Positions 36,346 through 45,859 of a stretch of DNA of 64,000 bases are shown piece after piece; position 1 is the stretch's first letter; each line of letters opens with the position of its first letter. The notes below the pieces were generated by a model. That model made no database searches. It worked only from the letters and a program-made list of their open reading frames with translations, and was not told the DNA's origin. Source of the DNA: Staphylococcus simulans. GTDB lineage: Bacteria; Bacillota; Bacilli; Staphylococcales; Staphylococcaceae. The position numbers were made by a program, and so were the translations under genes. Location: NCBI RefSeq assembly GCF_002994445.1, contig NZ_MRZJ01000003.1, positions 62,001 through 126,000 of the forward strand. The letters are read 5' to 3'.

Positions 36346-36975
36346 ATGGTTCATTCTGCACACACTGTTTCAAAATCAAGTGCTTATGCAAAAGTATGGC
36401 TTTATTTTATGTACTTTTGGATTGTTTTCGGAATCGGTACTTATTTTGGCCAGTTTTTACCTGATACTTGGAGAAGACCGCTTTCGATAGGTTTAACTGT
36501 GTTGATATTGATTTCGCTCTTTATTAATCGTTCGCGTAAATTCGGTTTTATTATTTCAAATATATATGCAGTGATGATCGGTTTGCTGGCTTATGCAGCA
36601 TTTGCAACGTACATGCATAATTTAGGCCCAGCACTGTTTTATAAGAACGTCGCGCTTGCAGTAGGTGCTTTCGCAGCATTTGGCATTGTAGGGTATTTCT
36701 TTGTTCAAAATGCTTCGAGTCTCGGCAAGTATTTATTTGTTGTCTTAGTGGCACTGCTTGTCGCTACATTAATCGGATTCTTTATTCACAATCCGATCTT
36801 CTATACGATTATTAATGTTGTCGCAGTGGGCCTCTTCTTATTGTATACCTTATATGATTTTAACCGGCTGAAACGAGGACAGTTTACGCCGAGTGAAATG
36901 GGCTTTAACTTATTCGTTAATTTATTAAACATTATTATTAATATTCTAAGTTTAGCCAATCGGTTTAGAGAATAA
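36346..36975 (+). CDS. Bax inhibitor-1/YccA-like membrane protein
   Basis: Membrane protein of 209 residues with about seven helices. The C-terminal end (LYTLYDFNRLKRGQFTPSE, then LFVNLLNIIINILSL) has the BI-1 signature in which an acidic residue in the YD-x-x-R/K loop follows the last long helix. Family members are implicated in calcium or proton leak; function in staphylococci is not known. Start taken at the ATG at 36346 after GAGGGAG, rather than 36328. A homologue sits at this place in S. aureus. Confidence 0.72.
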   Translation: MVHSAHTVSKSSAYAKVWLYFMYFWIVFGIGTYFGQFLPDTWRRPLSIGLTVLILISLFINRSRKFGFIISNIYAVMIGLLAYAAFATYMHNLGPALFYKNVALAVGAFAAFGIVGYFFVQNASSLGKYLFVVLVALLVATLIGFFIHNPIFYTIINVVAVGLFLLYTLYDFNRLKRGQFTPSEMGFNLFVNLLNIIINILSLANRFRE

Positions 36976-37253
36976 CAACGCAGAGGACTGGAACAGTATT
37001 GTTATATGTTCCGGTCCTTAAATATATCTGATTGATTTTTTAACAAATTATTATAGTTAATGAGATACAGTTATGCGTTACGTAATTTGAAACAACATAA
37101 AAATAGTATTAAAAATTAACATTTGTGTCTAATTCCATTATGTGCTAAATTTGTATAGTATAGTCCTGGAGAAATTACATGGAAGGAAATAAAATAAAGA
37201 GAATATGTATCATTGTGATTATGAACAAGTTTATTTTATTAAAGGTTATTTGA

Positions 37254-39428
37254 ATGAGAAGTAGTATTATTGATCTGTATACAGCCCAAAATTTACCTGT
37301 CAATCGTTGTTATGATGGACTTTTATTACTTTGGCCTATAAATAGCACAGCAGAAATCCAACACTCAACCCATACTGATACAGTGGAAGACTGTATTTGT
37401 ATTATTAATCATAACGAAGTCTTTCAGATTAAGAACAATGATAAAATGATGATACTTTACATTGCGAGTGATTGGTTTTTAGAAAAAGGGTTTGCCTTTT
37501 TTAATTATGCCTTCAATGCGCAATTGATTCAGTCAAATAAACATGTTGAAAAAGCAATGCTTATTTTATTGAAGAAGTACTTAGAAGGTACGCTTTCTGA
37601 AGACAACATCAATCAATATGTGGGCGAAATTTGCGATATATTAATTAATGAAGCCAGTGTTGAATTACAACATGTGTCGCATCATTTATCTGCTTCTTTG
37701 AATAATCGCGACAAAAAAATTGTCGAATATATTCATACGCATATTGATGAAAAAATCACTCTAGAGACAGTTGCTAAAGAGATTTATACCTCACCTACAT
37801 CGCTCTCATCACACTTCCATAAAATCTTTAACATGGGATTCAGAAATTACATTGAAACACTGCGTATCGGTCTTTCTATGGAATTACTTGTCTCAACAAA
37901 AATGAAAATAAGTGAAATTTCGCAAAAAGTAGGTTTCAGCAGTTTCAGTGTATTTTCAAGGAAGTTTAAGCAGCATTTAGAAACAACACCTAATGATTAC
38001 AGGCATAAGTCTAAAGTAAGCAAAAACATGTGTTACATAGTGAAAGACCATGAATCTGAGTTAAGTAATCAAGGAAAGCAGTTCTATATAGAGAAAGTCG
38101 ATGAATTACTCTCGAATTGGAAAGAAGATAAGCAAAACATTATTTATATCGACGATTCGGATGCTTTCTATAAACCGACACATCCATTTGTGATGACGAT
38201 TCAAATTCATACGCTTGAAGAATTGAAACAAGCCATGGTTAAAAAGAGAAATAAGCAGATTATGGAATTTGACAAGGAAGTTATGTTCTTAATCAATATC
38301 AGTATTCCAAAGATTCATCAAGCATTCAGTGATGAGGAACTTACAGCACTATTAGATACGATGCATAACAATCAAATTCGTGTAGCATTCACCATTAATT
38401 CTAAAGATGACATTGATTATATGAAACGAGCGCTGCTGCAATCAGATGTCTTTACAGGGCACCCAGCCTATGAAGCATTAAAATCTGAAGGGTCGAACAT
38501 TTCATTTACGTTTAGTTTGCACAATGAATCATTAAAGGACATTTATATTCAGAAAATGCGTCTTAAAGAAATAGGATTCAATGTTAAATTCAACTTGGAA
38601 ATCAGCAAACTCTTCAATGATCTGGAGAAGTTTAAATCATTAGAACTGCCTATGAAGCGTGTTAACTTTGACTATTACATTATTGATAATGAAAAGTTGA
38701 AGTATCCTTATTTAGAAAAGTCTTATCAAAATATACCGATGAAACAAATTGCAAATTTAGCACCGCTTAAAGCTGTCATGGATCAAGTTCATTTGGAAGA
38801 ACGCAAATATATTCTTGTTAATATACCGAATCGAGAGCTGTTTAATGAGAATATGAGCCTTTTAGACAGTACACCATTGATGATGTATATGTATATGCAG
38901 TTTTATGAAGTATTTTCAGGCATCGGTGTAGATTTATATAAGCAAACACATAACAATGCGGCATATCTATTTGATAGAAACGGTTTTAAATCAACACTGT
39001 ATTTCTTATATCAGCAATTGTCTACTTTTGAAACGTATTATTTCTATGAAAATGAGGCGTGTTTAGTGAGTAAGGACGATGAACGTCTCAGTATCATTGT
39101 CTATGACTGGAGAATCATTGAAAATGAAGTCCATGAAACAGAACAAAGCAGCCATCGTTTTGATTTAGGTTTCAAAGATACTGCTTTAAGAAAGAACTAT
39201 CTTGTTACGCGTGAAATTACGGATTATCAGTATGGTAATATTAATCAGATTATTTCACCGTCTCTGCTTAATACGTATCAATGGTCAGAACATCTGAAAG
39301 AAAAAAATGAAAGCGTCAATGTTCCGAATTTTGATGTTTTCGAGCATGATTTTAACCAGGACTTTCTTAGCGTTGAAGTTAACTATAATTCACTGCAGGT
39401 GATTTCTCTGTATAAAATGAAAGATTGA
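37254..39428 (+). CDS. Large AraC-family regulator (Rsp/AryK-like)
   Basis: Regulator of 724 residues, far longer than the usual 300. An N-terminal part (1-155) is followed by an AraC double helix-turn-helix at about 158-258 (ITLETVAKEIYTSPTSLSSHFHK and ISEISQKVGFSSFSVFSRKFK), then a 460-residue C-terminal region resembling a glycoside-hydrolase-like barrel without clear catalytic residues. This layout is that of the long staphylococcal AraC proteins at this locus and of Rsp. The ribosome site is weak (AAAGG). It sits next to sarX; both are regulators of surface and virulence traits in S. aureus. Confidence 0.82.
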   Translation: MRSSIIDLYTAQNLPVNRCYDGLLLLWPINSTAEIQHSTHTDTVEDCICIINHNEVFQIKNNDKMMILYIASDWFLEKGFAFFNYAFNAQLIQSNKHVEKAMLILLKKYLEGTLSEDNINQYVGEICDILINEASVELQHVSHHLSASLNNRDKKIVEYIHTHIDEKITLETVAKEIYTSPTSLSSHFHKIFNMGFRNYIETLRIGLSMELLVSTKMKISEISQKVGFSSFSVFSRKFKQHLETTPNDYRHKSKVSKNMCYIVKDHESELSNQGKQFYIEKVDELLSNWKEDKQNIIYIDDSDAFYKPTHPFVMTIQIHTLEELKQAMVKKRNKQIMEFDKEVMFLINISIPKIHQAFSDEELTALLDTMHNNQIRVAFTINSKDDIDYMKRALLQSDVFTGHPAYEALKSEGSNISFTFSLHNESLKDIYIQKMRLKEIGFNVKFNLEISKLFNDLEKFKSLELPMKRVNFDYYIIDNEKLKYPYLEKSYQNIPMKQIANLAPLKAVMDQVHLEERKYILVNIPNRELFNENMSLLDSTPLMMYMYMQFYEVFSGIGVDLYKQTHNNAAYLFDRNGFKSTLYFLYQQLSTFETYYFYENEACLVSKDDERLSIIVYDWRIIENEVHETEQSSHRFDLGFKDTALRKNYLVTREITDYQYGNINQIISPSLLNTYQWSEHLKEKNESVNVPNFDVFEHDFNQDFLSVEVNYNSLQVISLYKMKD

Positions 39429-39583
39429 GCAGAACATTTTGAAAGGCATGTATATTTTGCGCAATTTAATTTGCCGTACTTGGAAAAACTGCAAAGACAA
39501 AGTGGGGAAACACTAAAGACTTTTATATTTTAAATATTCATAATGAATGTATTATATCGATATAAGTTCTGGAGGCGTGTACT

Positions 39584-39940
39584 TTGAAAAAAAGTAAGTT
39601 AGAAAAATTGCTCAAAGAATACAAAAAGTATATGGATTTAACGAGTTACATCGAAAAAACATACAAAATCAACATGAACGATTTTGTTATACTTAACTGT
39701 ATTCATGAGAATTGCACCGAAGAAAAGATGTTAATGCAACCTTTTTTAAAGATTGCTACAGATTCATTTGAAATCAGCCGTACGAAAGTTTTGGCTTCTA
39801 TCCGTAAGCTTGTAAACCAAGATCGCGTCAGCAAAGTCAGATCTGATTCTGATGAGCGTAAAGTTTACATCTTCATGGATGACAAAGACATAGATAAACT
39901 TAATGCAATGCTTGATGACATTGATAAGTTTTTAGGTTGA
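39584..39940 (+). CDS. sarX: SarA-family winged-helix regulator SarX
   Basis: Small SarA-type DNA-binding protein of 118 residues: helix-turn-helix (about 48-75, FEISRTKVLASIRKLVNQ) and a wing containing SKVRSDSDERKVYI, the SarA-family KxRSxxDERK motif. Position after the AraC gene and sequence both match SarX better than SarA or SarR. TTG start after GGAGGCG. In S. aureus SarX represses agr and promotes biofilm and is controlled by MgrA. Terminator follows. Confidence 0.82.
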   Translation: MKKSKLEKLLKEYKKYMDLTSYIEKTYKINMNDFVILNCIHENCTEEKMLMQPFLKIATDSFEISRTKVLASIRKLVNQDRVSKVRSDSDERKVYIFMDDKDIDKLNAMLDDIDKFLG

Positions 39941-39990
39941 TTTTACATCACATCATCGCACACTAGAGAAAGATATAATATTGTGGATTT

Positions 39991-40024
39991 GGCAGCCTGT
40001 TGTTTAACAGTGCTGTCTTTTTTT
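39991..40024 (+). terminator. sarX terminator
   Basis: Nested stem GGCAG-CTGTT/AACAG-CTGTC followed by seven Ts. Confidence 0.75.
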
Positions 40025-40145
40025 ATCCGATTTTAAAAGTAATTCTGCACAAATTGGGAATTAGGTTTGCAAAAACTATATATTAAAGGAAAAATCATGT
40101 ATAATAGTTGATGTTAAAAATTGAGAGCGAAAGCGAGATGGAAGT

Positions 40146-40862
40146 ATGGGACGTAAATGGAATAACATCAAAGAGAAAAAAGCCCAAAAAGACAAAAATA
40201 CGAGTCGAATTTATGCGAAATTCGGTAAAGAAATATATGTAGCCGCAAAATCTGGTGAACCTGATCCGGATTCTAACCAAACACTGCGTTTAGTGTTAGA
40301 ACGTGCAAAAACATATAATGTACCGAGAAACATCATTGACCGTGCAATCGATAAAGCAAAGGGCTCAGATGATGAAAACTATGACGAACTGCGTTATGAA
40401 GGATTCGGTCCTAGCGGCTCAATGTTAATCGTCGATGCTTTAACAAACAATGTGAACCGTACTGCATCAGACGTACGTGCAGCTTTCGGTAAAAACGGCG
40501 GAAACATGGGTGTTTCCGGTTCAGTATCTTATATGTTCACACATACAGGTACATTCGCATTTGAAGGCAAATCAGCAGATGACATCTTGGAACTGTTAAT
40601 GGAAAAGGACTTAGATGTGCGTGATGTCGTAGAAGACGGCGACTTAACAATCGTTTATGCTGAACCTGACCAATTTGCACAAGTACAAGATGCGTTGAAA
40701 GAAAGCGGTATTGAAGAATTCCAAGTAGCTGAATTTGAAATGCTGCCGCAAAATGATATTCAATTATCAGATGAAGATAAAGCAACGTTCGAAGGCTTAA
40801 TTGATGCGTTAGAAGATTTAGAAGATGTTCAAAACGTTTATCACAATGTGGATTTGGACTAA
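40146..40862 (+). CDS. YebC/TACO1-family protein (YeeI-type)
   Basis: YebC/PmpR/TACO1 family of 238 residues. [30 protein letters not shown] is the family N-terminus of the Firmicute YeeI branch, followed by [24 protein letters not shown]. Members are reported as transcriptional regulators and, more recently, as factors that relieve ribosome stalling at difficult motifs. An extended -10 (TGTATAAT, 40098-40105) lies about 40 bp upstream. The next gene starts at the base after the stop, so they are coupled. Confidence 0.9.
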   Translation: MGRKWNNIKEKKAQKDKNTSRIYAKFGKEIYVAAKSGEPDPDSNQTLRLVLERAKTYNVPRNIIDRAIDKAKGSDDENYDELRYEGFGPSGSMLIVDALTNNVNRTASDVRAAFGKNGGNMGVSGSVSYMFTHTGTFAFEGKSADDILELLMEKDLDVRDVVEDGDLTIVYAEPDQFAQVQDALKESGIEEFQVAEFEMLPQNDIQLSDEDKATFEGLIDALEDLEDVQNVYHNVDLD

Positions 40863-41360
40863 ATGATGCAGCGAACAGTGGCAGATTGGGTGAGGGAATT
40901 AGATTTAATTCCTCATCCGGAAGGTGGCTATTATAAAGAGATAATTCAAGCCGAACGACATATAGCGCAAACAACGCGCCCAGCTTATACGAGCATTTAT
41001 TTTTTACTGACTGATGATAATATTTCGCATTTTCATCGTATCGATACAGATGAAATCTGGTATTATCATTACGGTCAAACATTGACTGTTCATATGATTC
41101 ATAAGAATGGAGAATATGAAGCGGTACACATCGGCCCTAATATTGCACAAGGAGAAGTCCTTCAATATGTTGTACCAGCCGGAACAATCTTTGCATCTTC
41201 AATCAAAGAGGAATCTGGTTATGCATTAGTCGGCTGTATGTGCCAGCCCGGTTTCATGTTTGAGCATTTTGAAATGTTTGATCAAGCAACTTTAAAAGCA
41301 GACTATCCGCATTTAAGCCAAGTAATTGAATCTTATGCGGTAGCATCATTAAATGAATAG
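40863..41360 (+). CDS. Cupin_5 (DUF985) protein
   Basis: Cupin-fold protein of 165 residues. It starts WVRELDLIPHPEGGYYKEI, the DUF985 signature, and has the cupin histidines in FHRIDTDEIWYYHYGQTLTVH and the second motif GEVLQYVVPAGTIFAS. The family is near AraC-type sugar cupins, but no reaction is established. ATGATG immediately follows the yebC stop, giving strong coupling. Its terminator is the site of the intron remnant that follows. Confidence 0.88.
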   Translation: MMQRTVADWVRELDLIPHPEGGYYKEIIQAERHIAQTTRPAYTSIYFLLTDDNISHFHRIDTDEIWYYHYGQTLTVHMIHKNGEYEAVHIGPNIAQGEVLQYVVPAGTIFASSIKEESGYALVGCMCQPGFMFEHFEMFDQATLKADYPHLSQVIESYAVASLNE

Positions 41361-41370
41361 TTTACTTAAA

Positions 41371-41407
41371 AGCAGAGCCCTGCAGATGTTAAGGGTTCTG
41401 CTTTTTT
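41371..41407 (+). terminator. Terminator of the yebC-cupin operon, group IIC intron target
   Basis: AGCAGAGCCCT pairs with AGGGTTCTGCT, followed by six Ts. The intron 5' end GTGCG begins two bases later, matching the preference of group IIC introns for terminator hairpins. Confidence 0.9.
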
Positions 41408-41408
41408 A

Positions 41409-41660
41409 GTGCGCTCGGCGTGATTAGCAACTTGATGGTGAAAGTCCATTACAGGCTTGGCAGTAGGAACTGTTAGCGAATGACAAGGGGTCCCATCGCG
41501 AGGTGAAATCTGAAGGCAGTCGGACGGAATGACTCATATTGACGAATAGAAACTATATAGAATGGCTTCAAAAAGCAGATGAGCTGGCTATACAAAGTAA
41601 AGTTTAATACTCTACGGACTTCAAGGTGGTAAATGAAATCATACATGCGTCGAATGTACC
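41409..41660 (+). mobile_element. Group IIC intron remnant (5' domain I)
   Basis: The stretch starts with GTGCGCTCGGCGTG and continues with GGTGAAAGTCC, GGCAGTAGGAACTGTTAGC, ACAAGGGGTCCC, GGTGAAATCTGAAGG and CGGACGG, in the same order and spacing as domain I of the Oceanobacillus iheyensis group IIC intron as I remember it. Similarity continues to about 41640 (ATGAGCTGG, CAAAGT, GGTAAATGAA). It sits directly behind a terminator, the known target type. No reverse transcriptase ORF and no domain V/VI follow, so it is a dead fragment. Confidence 0.75.
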
Positions 41661-42346
41661 GAAGTGCTTAACAATATTCAATTCAAAGTAAATAATGACA
41701 ATCAAGATTTACGTCAATTGCAGAAAATAAATTTTGGAAGTTAGCAATCTTTGGAGGACATTCGGCAGTACCGAAAAGATTTACAGATGTGCAAAGTAAA
41801 TCTTTGGTGAAATGAAACAACTGTATGGTGATGATCTATCGCTGGTGGAGCTTGTTGTATGTAGGAATAATATGAAGAAAAAGCAGCTGAGAAAGTTAAA
41901 AGCAAAGCATGAAACAAAAATGAGGGTAGAAGGTTATTTTAATATTCTCAAATCATAAATAAAACAAAGCAGGATGATTATATGAGCAGTCATTTTGCTA
42001 AGTATGATGTATTAGAGCCCTTTGTACAATGTGAAAGTCAAGAAAGATGTCAGTGTCTATCATTTAATGAGTGAGAAAGACGATGCCCTTCATTGATAAA
42101 ATTATTGGGCGAGGAAACTTGAGCGCAGACGACAGCATCTTATTAGGGAAAAAGTGAAATAAGTTTGCACTAAGACTTTAAATGGGCAGTCTTGTGTTTT
42201 TGTATTGAGAGTAAAGCAAATGGAAGGCACTATCGCTTATTAATGTGTAAAAGGTGTGTTTCTTATTGCATTAATGTAAAGAATATCAAACATTGAGTGA
42301 CATGTATGTGACAGTTTTATATAATAATGTCAAGGAGTTGGTGACT
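41661..42346. other. Degenerate spacer after the intron fragment
   Basis: About 690 bp with only short open frames on the plus strand: a 49-codon frame from an ATG near 41811, a 30-codon frame from 41982, and a basic tail frame ending near 42160 (ARKLERRRQHLIREKVK). None is recognisable; they look like decayed coding sequence. A terminator hairpin (CACTAAGACT with AGTCTTGTG plus Ts) is at 42168-42201. Confidence 0.5.
42168..42201 (+). terminator. Terminator in the degenerate spacer
   Basis: CACTAAGACT and AGTCTTGTG form the stem, followed by TTTTTG. It would end a transcript of a now-broken gene. Confidence 0.7.
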
Positions 42347-42925
42347 GTGAAAGTAAAATACATCGATAAACGTCACTGGCGTCGTCTGATTGAAAGAGAT
42401 TATACTGAAGTTAAGGTGAATAATAATAAATTCAAAGGAATCATTGGTCTAATCACAATGAAGAAAGTAAAGGAACCTTTAAAGGTTTCAGTCGTGGGAC
42501 AGACGATTGTTGTCGCAGATAACAACTATCAGTGGCTTCAGATCGTTCCCGATAAGAAACGCTACAGTATAACAGTGATGCTAGATGAAAAAGGCAACCC
42601 GCTTGAATATTATTTTGATATCAACATCAAGAATATTACACAAAAGGGCAAAGCACGTACAGTGGACTTATGTCTAGACGTCATTGTGCTGCCTAACGGA
42701 GAATATGAGCTGGTTGATGAAGATGACTTATTACGTGCATTAGAGACAAAGCAGATTTCGAAGAAGCAATATCATGAAGCATACATTATCGCGCATCAAT
42801 TGATGATGAAAATCGATCATGACTTTGCGAGTATGCAAGAAAATATTATGTATTGCTATAATAAGATTAAACATAAATATTTAAACGATAAACATACGAC
42901 GCATCATCACCGCGACAAATCATGA
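42347..42925 (+). CDS. DUF402 family protein
   Basis: Protein of about 192 residues. The central YYFDINIKNITQKGKARTVDLCLDVIVLPNGEYELVDEDDLLRALE segment, summarised as Y-x-D-I followed by D-L-x-LDV and EL-D-E-D-x-L, is the DUF402/FomD hallmark; such proteins are nucleotide phosphatases or ribonuclease-linked regulators. AAGGAG before the GTG at 42347 supports this start over an ATG at 42293 with no ribosome site. The C-terminus is rich in His/Lys. Single gene; substrate not determinable. Confidence 0.75.
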   Translation: MKVKYIDKRHWRRLIERDYTEVKVNNNKFKGIIGLITMKKVKEPLKVSVVGQTIVVADNNYQWLQIVPDKKRYSITVMLDEKGNPLEYYFDINIKNITQKGKARTVDLCLDVIVLPNGEYELVDEDDLLRALETKQISKKQYHEAYIIAHQLMMKIDHDFASMQENIMYCYNKIKHKYLNDKHTTHHHRDKS

Positions 42926-43048
42926 GCTGGTTATCACGCTGCATGTCATGTACAAAAGATGTTTGTATGAAAGGTGCCATGCTGTCAGATTGACTGCCGC
43001 ATGGTTTTATTTATTAGAAATGGATTGAAGTATCTAGGAGGATAAAGT

Positions 43049-43918
43049 GTGAAGATTGAGGATTACCGATTGTTAATCACGTTAGACGAAACGCGTACAT
43101 TGCGTAAAGCAGCAGAGATTTTATATATTTCTCAACCTGCTGTAACACAGCGATTAAAAGCGATAGAGAATGCATTTGGAGTGGATATCTTTATACGTAC
43201 CAAAAAGCAGCTGATTACTACGACTGAGGGCGCAATGGTCATAGAACATGCCAGAGATATGCTGAAACGCGAGCGTTTGTTCTTTGATAAGATGCAAGCC
43301 CATATGGGAGAAGTCAACGGCACAATCTCTATAGGGTGCTCTTCTTTGATAGGTCAAACATTGCTGCCTGAAGTGCTGAGTCATTATAACGATAAGTATC
43401 CGAATGTAGAAATTCAAGTACGCGTGGGTTCCAGTGATCACATAAAAGCACATCATCGAGACTATCACATTATGATTATCCGCGGCAGTAAAATTTTAAA
43501 TTTGAATAACCAATACTTATTCAATGACAAACATTTCTTTATTTACCCCAAAGGCAAGAGAGACCAAGCACCCGAATTACCATTTATCGAGTTCCAAGCA
43601 GACCCGATTTATATTAATCAAATCAAAGAATGGTATGGCCGCAACTTAGGCAAAGATTATCATGCGATGATATCTGTAGACCAAGTTGCTACATGCAAAG
43701 AAATGCTTGTTGGCGGTGTCGGTGTGACGGTGCTGCCGGAAATTATGATTAAAGATTTAGATCCGAAGCGTTTTGATTTTGAACAAGTTGATATTGAAAC
43801 ACATCCATTAGTGCGTTCAACTTATTTGAGTTATGACTCCAGCATGCTGCAATTGCCGCAAGTAGAATCTTTCGTTGATTTAGTAGTCAATGATATTGCA
43901 GAAAAACCAGAAGGATAA
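43049..43918 (+). CDS. LysR-family transcriptional regulator
   Basis: LysR-type regulator of 289 residues: N-terminal winged helix (2-62, DETRTLRKAAEILYISQPAVTQRLKAIE) followed by a periplasmic-binding-like effector domain (about 90-285). The GTG start follows GGAGG at good distance. No divergent target gene adjoins it, unlike many LysR proteins; the nearest downstream gene is an MFS transporter on the same strand, behind a terminator. Effector and target unknown. Confidence 0.87.
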   Translation: MKIEDYRLLITLDETRTLRKAAEILYISQPAVTQRLKAIENAFGVDIFIRTKKQLITTTEGAMVIEHARDMLKRERLFFDKMQAHMGEVNGTISIGCSSLIGQTLLPEVLSHYNDKYPNVEIQVRVGSSDHIKAHHRDYHIMIIRGSKILNLNNQYLFNDKHFFIYPKGKRDQAPELPFIEFQADPIYINQIKEWYGRNLGKDYHAMISVDQVATCKEMLVGGVGVTVLPEIMIKDLDPKRFDFEQVDIETHPLVRSTYLSYDSSMLQLPQVESFVDLVVNDIAEKPEG

Positions 43919-43945
43919 CGCTGAGGATTGAATGCAAACTATCTC

Positions 43946-43977
43946 AAAGACATCCGTATCGTGCTGGATGTCTTTTT
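43946..43977 (+). terminator. lysR terminator
   Basis: AAAGACATCC pairs with GGATGTCTTT, followed by TT. Confidence 0.85.
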
Positions 43978-44091
43978 AATGTGGAAAAGCAATAATATGA
44001 GAAATCCATAAAAATTATGTCTATCTATTCCAAATAAGCTTTAAATTGATTAAACTAGTAGTTACTATTAATTGTTGAGTGAGGTTAGAAT

Positions 44092-45300
44092 ATGTTTGCA
44101 GAGTTACTGCATATTAAAAACTATAAATTATTTGTCATTAACATGATGCTCATCGGTATGGGGATTGCGATCACCATTCCTTATTTAGTACTCTTTGCTA
44201 CGAATGAGTTAGGCATGACGACATCACAATTCGGTTTATTGTTGGCATTAGCCGCAATCAGTCAATTCAGTGTCAATGCGATTGTTGCACGCTTCTCTGA
44301 TAGGGGCGGTGTGAATCGTAAATTAATTATTATCTGTGCGCTGTTTATGGGCGCAATGAGTTTTGGTATTTACTTCTATGTGCATAGTATTTGGTTGTAT
44401 ATTGCACTTTATGCCATCTTCCAAGGGTTATTCGCACCTGCAATGCCGCAGCTTTATGCGTCAGCACGTGAGTCGATTAATGCTTCATCTTCACGAGGGC
44501 GCGCTAAATTTGCGAATACTGTTCTGCGTTCGATGTTCTCATTTGGTTTCTTATTCGGTCCGTTAATCGGTGCTGTATTAAACGGTACGATGGGCTATGC
44601 TGGTTTATTCGGCGGAACAATTGTTGTAATCTTATTAACATTAATTCTTCAAGTCTTCTTCTTCAAAGAAGTGCCGGTCAAGCGTTCTATCGGAGACGGC
44701 CCGCATGTTGAAAAGAGAGCACCAAGTATGTTCAAAAATATGAAACTGCTGATTCCGTTTATTGCCTTTATCCTGCTGCATATTGGTCAGTGGATGTATA
44801 CTTTAAATATGCCGCTGTTTGTAACGAAATATCTGCATGAGAGTGAAGACTATGTAGGGATACTCGCAAGCTTATGTGCAGGCTTAGAAGTACCGTTTAT
44901 GATTATCTTAGGGGTTTTATCTGCCAAATTAGAAACACGTACGCTGTTGATTTTCGGCGCATGTTTTGGAACACTGTTTTTCTTTAGTATCGGTGTCTTC
45001 GATAATGTTTATATGATGATGGCAGGACAAGTCTTCTTAGCTATGTTCTTAGCTGTCTTATTAGGTTTAGGTATTACGTATTTCCAAGACATTGTACCTG
45101 AATTCCCAGGCTATTCCTCAACGCTTTTTGCGAACGCGATGGTTATCGGTCAATTATGCGGAAATTTACTTGGCGGTGTGATGAGTCAAATTGTAGGATT
45201 AGGGAATGTGTTTTATGTATCAGCTGCTTCTTTAGCTTTAGGTATGATATTAATCTTCTTTACTAAAGAGCAGAAATTTATCGAATCAGAAAGAGGTTAA
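44092..45300 (+). CDS. MFS transporter, sugar/drug efflux type
   Basis: Major facilitator of 402 residues with 12 predicted helices. The loop 2-3 motif is FSDRGGVNRKLI (the D-R-x-G-R/G type), and the motif C-like region in helix 5 is RSMFSFGFLFGPLIGAVL. The general pattern is closest to SetA-type sugar-efflux proteins and related multidrug exporters. GAGTGAGG precedes the ATG. It is followed after two bases by the DUF456 gene, so they are co-transcribed. The substrate cannot be assigned. Confidence 0.8.
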   Translation: MFAELLHIKNYKLFVINMMLIGMGIAITIPYLVLFATNELGMTTSQFGLLLALAAISQFSVNAIVARFSDRGGVNRKLIIICALFMGAMSFGIYFYVHSIWLYIALYAIFQGLFAPAMPQLYASARESINASSSRGRAKFANTVLRSMFSFGFLFGPLIGAVLNGTMGYAGLFGGTIVVILLTLILQVFFFKEVPVKRSIGDGPHVEKRAPSMFKNMKLLIPFIAFILLHIGQWMYTLNMPLFVTKYLHESEDYVGILASLCAGLEVPFMIILGVLSAKLETRTLLIFGACFGTLFFFSIGVFDNVYMMMAGQVFLAMFLAVLLGLGITYFQDIVPEFPGYSSTLFANAMVIGQLCGNLLGGVMSQIVGLGNVFYVSAASLALGMILIFFTKEQKFIESERG

Positions 45301-45302
45301 GC

Positions 45303-45791
45303 ATGGTCGCAACGATTTTATGGCTATTTATTATTGCATGTTTTGTGATTGCATTTATTGGACTGGTTAAGCCCATTATTCCATCAATGCCGGTAATGTG
45401 GATTGGTTTCTTGATTTACCAAATCGGTTTCCACAACGGAAAATTATCATGGGTCTTCTATATTTCCATGATTATCTTAACGATCTTTATCTTTTTAGCA
45501 GACTTGATGATGAGTCAGTATTTCACAAGACGTTTCGGCGGCTCCAAAGCAGGTGAAATTACAGCGCTTATCGGTGTTATTTTAGGCTGCTTTATCTTCC
45601 CGCCATTCGGCATTATTTTAGTTCCGCTTATTGCGGTATTTGTTGTAGAAATGATTTTGCAAAAGGATCCGGCAACTGCTATAAAAGCAAGCTTCGGGTC
45701 AGTTGTAGGTTTTCTTGCCAGTACTGCAGCACAAGCCATCGTAATGATTATTATGGTCGTCTGGTTCTTCTTAGCGATATTAATCAATTAA
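45303..45791 (+). CDS. DUF456 family membrane protein
   Basis: Small membrane protein of 162 residues with four or five helices and the glycine-zipper-like region FGGSKAGEITALIGVILG and FPPFGIILVPLIAVFVVE that marks DUF456. No function is known. The start lies two bases after the MFS stop, with AGAGG inside the end of that gene, so it is translated with the transporter and may assist it. Confidence 0.85.
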   Translation: MVATILWLFIIACFVIAFIGLVKPIIPSMPVMWIGFLIYQIGFHNGKLSWVFYISMIILTIFIFLADLMMSQYFTRRFGGSKAGEITALIGVILGCFIFPPFGIILVPLIAVFVVEMILQKDPATAIKASFGSVVGFLASTAAQAIVMIIMVVWFFLAILIN

Positions 45792-45808
45792 GCAGAATCC
45801 TAATAAAA

Positions 45809-45857
45809 GAACAGCTTCAAAAGCAGGTTGGATAACTTTGCTTTTGAAGCTGTTTTT
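45809..45857. terminator. Bidirectional terminator between convergent genes
   Basis: A 16-bp stem AACAGCTTCAAAAGCA/TGCTTTTGAAGCTGTT with T/A tails both ways. Confidence 0.9.
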
Positions 45858-45859
45858 GC

